Part shown: piece after piece, positions 45,962 to 52,865 of the stretch | Numbering within the stretch: position 1 is the first letter of the stretch | How the letters are laid out: each line of letters starts with the position of its first letter | DNA from: Fusobacteriota bacterium | GTDB lineage: Bacteria; Bacillota; TC1 | Length of the DNA: 52,865 nucleotides | Assembly: GCA_009773805.1 (NCBI GenBank) | Contig: WTXA01000003.1 | Location: 1 to 52,865, forward strand | Direction: 5' to 3' | Notes under the pieces: generated by a model | The model's input: only the letters and a program-made list of their open reading frames with translations | Databases searched by the model: none | What the model was told of the DNA's origin: nothing | Program-made: the position numbers and the translations under genes

Positions 45962-46276
45962 ATGGGTTTTGGAAATATGCAAAAAATAATGCAACAAGCA
46001 AAAAAAATGCAACAGGATATGTTGAAAAAACAAGATGAACTAAAAGAAAGAACAATAGAAGTAACAAGTGGTGGCGGGGCTGTAAAGGTCGTCATAGCTC
46101 TAGATCTATCTGTAAAATCTGTAACAATAGATAAGGACGTTGTGGATCCAGATGATGTTGAGTTACTGGAAAACCTTGTTTTAGCTGCTATGCGTGAGAG
46201 TATAGAAAAAGCTAAAAGCATACAAGAAAAAGAAATGAGTTCTGTTACTGGAGGCCTAGGTCTCCCAGGTATGTAG
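45962..46276 (+). CDS. YbaB/EbfC family nucleoid-associated protein
   Basis: A small DNA-binding dimer family. The 104-residue product begins MGFGNMQKIMQQAKKMQQDM, has a first helix rich in Lys/Gln, then the beta-strand block VTSGGGAVKVVIALDLSVKSV and a Gly-rich C-terminus. I chose ATG 45962, about ten bases after TAGGAG; GTG 45953 is too close to it. The location just before recR is the usual one, linking it to DNA repair or recombination. Confidence 0.93.
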   Translation: MGFGNMQKIMQQAKKMQQDMLKKQDELKERTIEVTSGGGAVKVVIALDLSVKSVTIDKDVVDPDDVELLENLVLAAMRESIEKAKSIQEKEMSSVTGGLGLPGM

Positions 46277-46283
46277 GTCTAGT

Positions 46284-46883
46284 ATGATTGGACATATTAA
46301 ACCCTTGCTTAATTTAATAGGAGAACTTAAAAGACTTCCTGGCATAGGTCCAAGAAGTGCGGAAAGAATTGCCTATTCAATATTAGACATGGATGAAGAA
46401 GCGGTTGCAAGTATAGGAAAGGCCCTGATAGATGCTAAGTCAAATATCAAACGTTGTCCTATTTGTTTTAGTATTACAGATGATATTCCTTGTAGAATAT
46501 GCCAAGACTCTACAAGGAACAAAAGTATTATTTGTGTAGTGGAAACAGCTAAAGACGTAATTGCTTTAGAAAAAGCAGGCAACTTTAAAGGTTATTACCA
46601 TGTGCTTGAAGGTTCTTTATCCCCTGGAAGAAATATTGGACCTGACAACTTAAGAATTAAGGAGCTGTTAGAACGCTTGGACAAAGGCAGTTTTGAAGAA
46701 GTTATTCTAGCCCTCAATTCAAATGTTGAAGGTGAGGCTACAGCTATGTATTTAGGAAGACTTCTAAAACCTTTCTCGATTAAAGCAACAAGAATAGCCC
46801 ATGGTCTACCTATCGGTGGGGAATTAGAATTTGCCGATGAGATGACATTAATGTATGCATTTGAAGATAGAAAAGAACTATAA
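46284..46883 (+). CDS. recR: Recombination protein RecR
   Basis: RecR works with RecO and RecF in loading RecA at gaps. The 199-residue product has a helix-hairpin-helix LPGIGPRSAERIAY, the zinc-binding CPIC and CRIC pairs (about residues 54-72), and the Toprim domain with ICVVETAKDVIALEKAG and the C-terminal RIAHGLPIGGELEFADE. It starts seven bases after the YbaB/EbfC gene. Confidence 0.97.
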   Translation: MIGHIKPLLNLIGELKRLPGIGPRSAERIAYSILDMDEEAVASIGKALIDAKSNIKRCPICFSITDDIPCRICQDSTRNKSIICVVETAKDVIALEKAGNFKGYYHVLEGSLSPGRNIGPDNLRIKELLERLDKGSFEEVILALNSNVEGEATAMYLGRLLKPFSIKATRIAHGLPIGGELEFADEMTLMYAFEDRKEL

Positions 46884-46895
46884 AAGGAGTAGAAA

Positions 46896-48098
46896 ATGAG
46901 CAAAATTAAAATGATTAATCCTATAGTTGAAATGGATGGGGATGAAATGACCAGAGTAATCTGGAATGGAATCAAGGAAGAACTAATTAAACCTTTCATA
47001 GAATTAAATACAGAATATTATGACTTAGGTCTAAAAAATAGAGACGAAACAAATGATCAGGTTACAGTTGATGCTGCTATTGCTACAAAAAGACATAAAG
47101 TAGCAGTAAAGTGTGCAACTATAACTCCTAATGCACAAAGGGTTAAGGAATATGATTTAAAGGAAATGTGGAAAAGTCCTAATGGAACTATCAGAGCATT
47201 ACTAGATGGAACTGTGTTTAGAACACCAATAGTTGTAAAAGGTATTGAACCTTTTGTTAGAACCTGGAAAAAACCAATTACTATTGCTCGTCATGCCTAT
47301 GGAGATATATATAAGGATGTTGAGTTAATTGCTGATGGAGCTGGCGAGGCATTTTTAAGTTTTGTGGGGGTTGATGGTAAAGAAGACAAGATACTAGTCC
47401 ATAATTTTAAAGGTAATGGTGTTCTTTTAGGAATGCATAATCTTGACTCATCAATTGAAAGTTTTGCTAGAAGTTGTTTTAATTATGCTCTAGATGTTCA
47501 AGAAGATTTGTGGTTTGGCACAAAGGATACAATTTCAAAAAAATATGATCATCACTTCAAAGATTTATTTCAAGAAATTTTCGATAAGGAATACAAAGAA
47601 AAATTTAAAGATGCAGGAATTGAATATTTCTACACCTTAATTGACGATATAGTAGCAAGAGTTATACGCTCAGAAGGTGGTATGATTTGGGCCTGCAAAA
47701 ATTATGATGGTGATGTAATGAGTGACATGGTAGCTTCAGCTTTTGGTAGCTTAGCTATGATGACATCAGTTTTAGTATCCCCTGATGGCTACTATGAGTA
47801 TGAAGCAGCGCATGGTACTGTAACAAAACACTATTACCAACATTTGAAAGGTGAAACAACTTCAACTAATTCTATGGCTACAATTTTCGCCTGGTCAGGT
47901 GCAATAAGAAAAAGAGGACAAATTGATAGTGACATAGAATTAGTAAAGTTTGCTGATAAACTAGAAACTGCTGCGATAAAAACAATTGAAGAAGGGTCAA
48001 TGACAAAGGATCTTGGTCTAATGTCTACTTTAGAGAATGTAAAGATAATGGATACTTTCGAATTTTTAAGGGCAATTAGAAAGAACATGGAAAACTAA
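46896..48098 (+). CDS. icd: NADP-dependent isocitrate dehydrogenase
   Basis: Converts isocitrate to 2-oxoglutarate with NADPH formation. The 400-residue product starts [20 protein letters not shown], with [53 protein letters not shown] and [20 protein letters not shown]. These features are of the homodimeric type II family, more like eukaryotic cytosolic enzymes than the E. coli type. AAAGGAG precedes ATG 46896. No other citrate-cycle gene is adjacent. Confidence 0.95.
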   Translation: MSKIKMINPIVEMDGDEMTRVIWNGIKEELIKPFIELNTEYYDLGLKNRDETNDQVTVDAAIATKRHKVAVKCATITPNAQRVKEYDLKEMWKSPNGTIRALLDGTVFRTPIVVKGIEPFVRTWKKPITIARHAYGDIYKDVELIADGAGEAFLSFVGVDGKEDKILVHNFKGNGVLLGMHNLDSSIESFARSCFNYALDVQEDLWFGTKDTISKKYDHHFKDLFQEIFDKEYKEKFKDAGIEYFYTLIDDIVARVIRSEGGMIWACKNYDGDVMSDMVASAFGSLAMMTSVLVSPDGYYEYEAAHGTVTKHYYQHLKGETTSTNSMATIFAWSGAIRKRGQIDSDIELVKFADKLETAAIKTIEEGSMTKDLGLMSTLENVKIMDTFEFLRAIRKNMEN

Positions 48099-48192
48099 GG
48101 GAATAAATCGATATATATTTTAAGAGGATTTAAGAGGGTATGATTACTAAGGGCTAATAAAATGGACGAGTATGTCGTACAGGAGGAAAGAA

Positions 48193-51100
48193 ATGGGAAA
48201 AATCAAAATAACAACTGACGGCAATGGTGCTGCGGCACATGTTGCTTATCATTACACTGATGTAGCGGCTATCTATCCAATTACGCCATCATCAAACATG
48301 GCTGAAAATGTAGATGAATGGGCTGCAAAGGGTCGGAAGAATATTTTCGGACAAGTTGTTAGAGTTACTGAAATGCAATCTGAAGGTGGAGCGGCAGGCG
48401 CAGTTCATGGTTCATTGTCTGCTGGTGCTTTAACTACTACATTTACAGCATCACAAGGCTTATTGCTTATGATACCAAATATGTATAAAATAGCTGGTGA
48501 ATTATTGCCAGCAGTTTTTCATGTAACAGCTAGAAGTTTAGCAACACATGCATTGTCAATATTTGGAGATCACTCTGATGTGATGGCATGTAGACAAACA
48601 GGATTTGCCATGTTGTGTTCTAGCAGTGTTCAGGAAGTTGCAGATCTTTCTATAGTTGCTCATATGTCAGCAATAAAAGGTAGCCTTCCGTTTGTCAATT
48701 TTTTTGACGGATTTAGAACATCACATGAGATACAAAAGGTAGAGGTTATGGAGGAAGAAGAATATAGAAGTTTCTTGCCTTATGATGAATATATTGGTTT
48801 CAAAAGCAGGGGCTTAAACCCTGAAAGACCAGTAGTTAAAGGAACTGCTCAAAATCCAGATATATTTTTTCAAAATAGAGAAGCAGCTAATCCTTTTTAT
48901 GAAAAGCTCCCAGGAATTATTGTGGAATATATGGATAAAGTAACTGAAGTTACAGGTAGAAAATATAGTCCCTTTGTATACTATGGTCATCCTGAAGCTA
49001 CTGATATTGTAATAGCCATGGGTTCAGTGACACAAGCACTAGAAGAGACTGTAGACTATTTAAACAAACAAGGAAAGAAAACAGGTGTTCTTAAAGTACA
49101 CCTATTTAGACCTTTTGTTAAGGAATTTCTATTGGAGGCGATACCTGCGTCAGTAGAAAGAATTGCAGTATTAGATAGAACTAAGGAACCAGGAGCCTTA
49201 GGTGAACCTTTATATCAAGAGGTCAGATCTATATTTTATGGTATGGAAAAGACACCTGATATTATTGGTGGTAGATATGGCTTAGGTTCAAAAGACGTAA
49301 ATCCTTCAGATTTAAAAGCTGTTTATGATAACTTGGCAGGAGATATGAAGAATGATTTTACAATTAGCATTATTGATGATGTTACATTTAAATCTTTGGA
49401 TTCTTTAGAAAAGATATACACAATGCCTGAAAGTACTATTAATTGTAAGTTTTGGGGATTGGGATCAGATGGAACTGTTGGAGCTAACAAGTCGGCTGTA
49501 AAGATTATAGGTGACAATACAGATCTTTTTGTACAGGCCTATTTTTCATATGATAGTAAAAAATCAGGTGGAGTGACAGTATCACATTTGAGATTTGGTG
49601 TAGAACCAATAAAATCAACTTATTTAATTGATTCTGCTGACTTCATTTCATGCTCACAAAGATCATACTTAAGACAGTATGATGTCTTGGAAGGCCTTAA
49701 AGAGGGTGGGGTTTTCTTGCTTAACACCCCTTGGACTAAGGAGGAAATTGACAGTAAATTACCAGCTAATATTAAAAAACAAATTTATGATAAGAAGATT
49801 AAATTTTATATAATTAATGCTTTAGGTATTGCTGAGGATGTTGGTCTTGGAAATAGAACTAACATGATTATGCAAGCTGCATTCTTCAAGTTATCAAATG
49901 TTCTACCAATTGATGAAGCGATTAGACTTTTGAAGGATTCGATTGCAAAGACCTATATTAAAAAAGGCGATAGCATAGTAAGAATTAATAAGGAAGCAGT
50001 TGATTTAAGTTTAAGCTCCTTAATTGAAGTGGAAGTAAGGGATAGCTGGAAAGACGCAATCGATGTTGCTACTTTGATTGCAGAGACCCCGAGTTTTATA
50101 AAAAATATCTGTGCGCCTATGAATGCACAAAAAGGTGATGATATACCTGTTAGCGCCTTTATTGGAAGAGAAGATGGACATTTTCCTTTAGGAACAACTG
50201 CTTATGAAAAAAGAGGTATTGCCAATAAGGTGCCTAAATGGTTAGCTGAAAAATGCATACAATGCAATCAGTGTTCATTTGTTTGTCCTCATTCAGTTAT
50301 AAGACCATTTCTTTTGGATGATGAAGAAAGAAAAGCGTTTACAGGAATCTTGCTAGAACCAAAAGGCAAGGAACTTAATGGTTTGAAATACAAGATACAA
50401 ATCAGTCCTCTTGATTGTACTGGATGTGAAAACTGTGTTCATACATGCCCAACTGAAGCTTTAGAAATGAGTCTTTTAAAAGACGAACTTCATGAACAAG
50501 TTAATTGGGACTATATGATAAAGGAAGTAAGTATTAAAAGAGACAGAGTTGATAAAGATACAGTTAAGGGAAGTCAATTTTTACAGCCGTATCTTGAGTT
50601 TTCCGGTGCTTGTGCAGGATGTGGTGAAACTCCATATATTAAAGTTGCAACTCAACTTTATGGGGATCAGATGATTATTGCCAATGCAACGGGTTGTTCT
50701 TCTATTTGGGGTGCATCAGCACCTTCAACACCTTATTGTACTAATAGTGAGGGTAAGGGTCCGGCTTGGGCTAATTCTTTATTTGAAGATAATGCCGAGT
50801 TTGGCCTTGGTATATTGATGGGAATAACTCAAAGAAGACGTAAAATCAAACAACTTCTAAAGAGGCTTAAAGATATGAAAGTAAATAGAGAAACTAAATT
50901 TGCTATTGAGAACTGGTTGGAAAGTTATAAAGATACAAAAGATTCAAGACACGCTTCCAAGAAATTAGCCTTAGCTTTAGAGGAAGGCGGATTTCCTCCA
51001 GAAGAAAAGGTGTTGGTAGATAACATTTTAGCTTGTGATTATTTGATGTCTAAGAAATCCATTTGGATAGTTGGTGGAGATGGTTGGGCTTACGATATTG

Positions 51101-51714
51101 GTTTTGGTGGACTTGATCATGTTTTAGCATCAGGTAAGGATGTAAATGTATTAGTTTTTGATACTGAAATATATTCAAATACAGGTGGGCAATCTTCTAA
51201 GGCAACACCTTTAGGAGCAACTGCCAAGTTTGCAGCTGGTGGTAAGGCGATTAGGAAGAAGGACCTAGGACTAATGCAGATGACTTATGGTCATATCTAT
51301 GTAGCGCAAGTTGCTATTGGTGCAAATAAAAATCATTTTATGAAGGTGTTACAAGAGGCTGAAAGTTATAAAGGACCTTCATTGATAATAGCCTATGCTC
51401 CATGTATTAGTCATGGAATCAAAGGTGGTATGGTGGATACTATGAAAAGAGAAAAGGATGCTGTTGAAGCAGGTTATTGGCATTTATATCGCTATAATCC
51501 TGACCGTAAGTTAACTGGAGAAAATCCGTTTACTTTAGATTCTCCAAAACCTACCAAACCTTTCAAGGAATTCTTAAGTCATGAAACTAGATATACTTCT
51601 TTAATAGGTGTTAATAAAGAATTAGCAGAACATCTATTTGATGCTGCTGAGAAAAATGCCAAGGAAAAATATCATATGTACAAGACATTAGCTGATGGTA
51701 ATTTTCACTTTTAG
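48193..51714 (+). CDS. nifJ: Pyruvate:ferredoxin oxidoreductase (single-chain)
   Basis: Oxidises pyruvate with CoA to acetyl-CoA, CO2 and reduced ferredoxin. The 1173-residue chain runs: N-terminal domain with AIYPITPSSNMAENVDEWA and TASQGLLLMIPNMYKIAGE, then two ferredoxin 4Fe-4S sites (CIQCNQCSFVCPHS and CTGCENCVHTCPTEAL). The third site includes CAGCGETPYIKV, and the TPP block has GGDGWAYDIGFGGLDHV and NTGGQSSKATPLGA. I chose ATG 48193 after AGGAGGAAAG; an in-frame extension begins at 48172. It is typical of obligate anaerobes. Confidence 0.97.
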   Translation: MGKIKITTDGNGAAAHVAYHYTDVAAIYPITPSSNMAENVDEWAAKGRKNIFGQVVRVTEMQSEGGAAGAVHGSLSAGALTTTFTASQGLLLMIPNMYKIAGELLPAVFHVTARSLATHALSIFGDHSDVMACRQTGFAMLCSSSVQEVADLSIVAHMSAIKGSLPFVNFFDGFRTSHEIQKVEVMEEEEYRSFLPYDEYIGFKSRGLNPERPVVKGTAQNPDIFFQNREAANPFYEKLPGIIVEYMDKVTEVTGRKYSPFVYYGHPEATDIVIAMGSVTQALEETVDYLNKQGKKTGVLKVHLFRPFVKEFLLEAIPASVERIAVLDRTKEPGALGEPLYQEVRSIFYGMEKTPDIIGGRYGLGSKDVNPSDLKAVYDNLAGDMKNDFTISIIDDVTFKSLDSLEKIYTMPESTINCKFWGLGSDGTVGANKSAVKIIGDNTDLFVQAYFSYDSKKSGGVTVSHLRFGVEPIKSTYLIDSADFISCSQRSYLRQYDVLEGLKEGGVFLLNTPWTKEEIDSKLPANIKKQIYDKKIKFYIINALGIAEDVGLGNRTNMIMQAAFFKLSNVLPIDEAIRLLKDSIAKTYIKKGDSIVRINKEAVDLSLSSLIEVEVRDSWKDAIDVATLIAETPSFIKNICAPMNAQKGDDIPVSAFIGREDGHFPLGTTAYEKRGIANKVPKWLAEKCIQCNQCSFVCPHSVIRPFLLDDEERKAFTGILLEPKGKELNGLKYKIQISPLDCTGCENCVHTCPTEALEMSLLKDELHEQVNWDYMIKEVSIKRDRVDKDTVKGSQFLQPYLEFSGACAGCGETPYIKVATQLYGDQMIIANATGCSSIWGASAPSTPYCTNSEGKGPAWANSLFEDNAEFGLGILMGITQRRRKIKQLLKRLKDMKVNRETKFAIENWLESYKDTKDSRHASKKLALALEEGGFPPEEKVLVDNILACDYLMSKKSIWIVGGDGWAYDIGFGGLDHVLASGKDVNVLVFDTEIYSNTGGQSSKATPLGATAKFAAGGKAIRKKDLGLMQMTYGHIYVAQVAIGANKNHFMKVLQEAESYKGPSLIIAYAPCISHGIKGGMVDTMKREKDAVEAGYWHLYRYNPDRKLTGENPFTLDSPKPTKPFKEFLSHETRYTSLIGVNKELAEHLFDAAEKNAKEKYHMYKTLADGNFHF

Positions 51715-51722
51715 GAGATAAT

Positions 51723-52643
51723 ATGAAAAAAAGAACTTTTAGTTTAGTTATTGCTATCTTTGTTTTTATGTTGTTTGCAACAGGTTGTGGGATGATTAGT
51801 AAAAAAGATGAAGGTCCAATTAAGGTGGGCCTTCTTCTTATGAGTTCACCTGATGACAAGGATACAGAAGGATATTATGGTTATAATGCATTAAAGGCAT
51901 TAGAGAATAAATATGGTGTTGAAATAGCCTACAATGACAATATTAGAAATGAGGATAATGCAGGATTTCTTTTAAATAGTTATGGTAAAAAAGAATATGA
52001 TCTAGTTATTGGTATAGGTAGTATGTTCCAGGAGCCGATGCTTGATGTAGCTCCTTCCTATGTAAATACTAAATTTGTATATATTGGTGGTGAAGTAAGC
52101 GAGAATAATGTTTTATCTTATACGCTACCTGTTGACGATATTGGTTATATTGCAGGTGTTTTAGCAGCAGGTTTTAATGAAAATAAATCTGATAACATTG
52201 CCTATATCCAAAATGAAATGGGAACCAACTATTATGATGGATTTTTAAAGGGAGTTAGGGAGGTTAATAGTCAAACTTCTGTGATAGAGTTTCTTCTGAA
52301 AAATGATGATACATTTACTGGGGTGGTTGATAAATTTAAAGGTAATAATATAGGTATAGCTGGTTTAATGTTTTACTCTTCATCATTTGAAAAAGTCTTA
52401 GGTGAGCGAGCATATCTTTTTAGTGCTCTTGGTGGAGGTGTTGATGGCACCTCGGTGCCAAGAATTATAATCAATTACGATTTGCTTTTAGAATTAGTTT
52501 ATCTTGAGTTCTTAAAAGGTGCTAATGGTGGAGAAAATATTAGTTTGAGTCTAGAGGACGATATATTGAATGTTTATGGACTCGATCTTGTAGATACGCC
52601 ATATAGAGCTAGAGTTGAAGCGATTTTACCTACTGGTAATTAG
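51723..52643 (+). CDS. BMP-family substrate-binding lipoprotein
   Basis: A 306-residue protein with a lipoprotein signal peptide ending in LFATGC, lipidated Cys at about residue 22. The mature part resembles BMP/Med/PnrA substrate-binding proteins: KVGLLLMSSPDDKD, YDLVIGIGSMFQEPMLDVA, FVYIGGEVSENNVLSY, DDIGYIAGVLAAGF and IAYIQNEMGTNYYDGFLKGV. Homologues often bind nucleosides. No permease or ATPase gene adjoins, and the next unit is an rRNA operon, so the ligand is unknown. It starts nine bases after nifJ. Confidence 0.85.
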   Translation: MKKRTFSLVIAIFVFMLFATGCGMISKKDEGPIKVGLLLMSSPDDKDTEGYYGYNALKALENKYGVEIAYNDNIRNEDNAGFLLNSYGKKEYDLVIGIGSMFQEPMLDVAPSYVNTKFVYIGGEVSENNVLSYTLPVDDIGYIAGVLAAGFNENKSDNIAYIQNEMGTNYYDGFLKGVREVNSQTSVIEFLLKNDDTFTGVVDKFKGNNIGIAGLMFYSSSFEKVLGERAYLFSALGGGVDGTSVPRIIINYDLLLELVYLEFLKGANGGENISLSLEDDILNVYGLDLVDTPYRARVEAILPTGN

Positions 52644-52658
52644 TGTTTTTGGTATTTT

Positions 52659-52688
52659 ATGGAGAATCATTTTGATTCTCCATTTTTA
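52659..52688 (+). terminator. Intrinsic terminator after the BMP-family gene
   Basis: ATGGAGAATCA (52659-52669) and TGATTCTCCAT (52673-52683) form a perfect 11-bp stem with a TTT loop, followed by TTTTA. It ends the preceding unit before the rRNA promoter. Confidence 0.9.
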
Positions 52689-52733
52689 TTTCAAAATAAT
52701 GTCAAAAAAAAGAAAATAATTTGCCAAATAGGG

Positions 52734-52762
52734 TTGACCTTGAAGTGGTAAAAGGCTATACT
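52734..52762 (+). promoter_or_regulatory. Strong promoter, likely of an rRNA operon
   Basis: TTGACC (52734-52739), 17 bases and TATACT (52757-52762) match the consensus with one mismatch per box. The upstream stretch 52689-52729 is AT-rich with A-tracts, like an UP element. Transcription would start near 52769. The downstream leader supports an rRNA identity. Confidence 0.8.
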
Positions 52763-52865
52763 ATTAAAGCGACCAAATGAAGACGGTAGCAAGGTCATTG
52801 AAAACTGAACAATAGAAGAAGAAGAATTAAAGAAACAACGTCAATGTAAAGTAAAGAGTCAGATC
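52763..52865 (+). other. Leader upstream of a 16S rRNA gene (partial, beyond window)
   Basis: The segment contains CATTGAAAACTGAACAA (52798-52814) and ends AAAGAGTCAGATC. In many Firmicutes such sequences stand in the rRNA leader or spacer just before the 16S or 23S gene. No rRNA gene body is visible, so the operon itself is inferred, and 16S rRNA is expected shortly after base 52865. Confidence 0.65.

Noticed and set aside
1-52865. CRISPR arrays, insertion sequences, integrases, prophage genes, tRNA genes.
   Set aside because: No regularly spaced repeats, transposase-like products, terminal inverted repeats or tRNA-like T-arm patterns (GGTTCRANYCC) were seen.

Overview
This window looks like a chromosomal core region of a low-GC, anaerobic Firmicute, most likely a member of Clostridia. 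The reading frames are AT-rich and Shine-Dalgarno sequences are strong (AAGGAGG-like). The genes include a type Z (zinc) S14, a Cys4-lid adenylate kinase, SpoVG, a split two-gene transketolase, an FtsEX/M23/CtpA division locus and a long single-chain pyruvate:ferredoxin oxidoreductase. I cannot name a genus from this sequence alone. TTG and GTG starts are frequent, even in ribosomal protein genes.

Layout. Positions 1-115 are the 3' end of tuf (EF-Tu). A near-consensus promoter and a structured leader (108-283) then open a continuous ribosomal protein cluster, S10-spc-alpha, running from rpsJ to rplQ (284-15355). It includes secY, adk, map, a divergent KOW-like small protein, infA and rpmJ, and ends at a clear terminator. 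The ECF transporter core (ecfA1-ecfA2-ecfT, 15444-17918) follows. The truA-rplM-rpsI genes that often come next in Firmicutes are absent. Instead there is a set of tightly packed genes: DJ-1 family, queH, a HAD phosphatase and a DEAD-box helicase (18028-20965). A convergent RluA-family pseudouridine synthase gene overlaps the helicase 3' end.

From 21914 on, all genes are on the + strand: a YitT-type membrane protein, a TGS/uridine-kinase-type nucleoside kinase, two base-excision repair nucleases (nfo, nth), secA, and prfB with a programmed +1 frameshift. A very large TPR-repeat protein of unknown role comes next, then the two transketolase halves. The cell-division/peptidoglycan block is ftsE-ftsX, three M23 (LytM) peptidases and a CtpA-like S41 protease (34932-40757), ending in a UUCG-loop terminator. 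uvrB, a membrane LTA-synthase-like protein whose catalytic residues look destroyed, ispE, spoVG, the YbaB/EbfC-recR pair, NADP-isocitrate dehydrogenase, pyruvate:ferredoxin oxidoreductase and a BMP-type lipoprotein complete the gene content. The last ~130 bases hold a strong promoter and a leader typical of an rRNA operon, whose 16S gene should start just beyond the window.

No CRISPR array, insertion sequence, prophage, tRNA or complete rRNA gene was seen. I found no clear new multi-gene system. The observations I consider most worth checking are the LtaS-like pseudoenzyme (42821-44578), the 1186-residue TPR protein (29528-33088), the hairpin-bearing leader in front of the DJ-1/queH genes (17912-18020), the terminator embedded in an opposing coding region (20966-20996), the tandem PcsB/EnvC-like proteins next to ftsEX, and the spoVG upstream palindrome.
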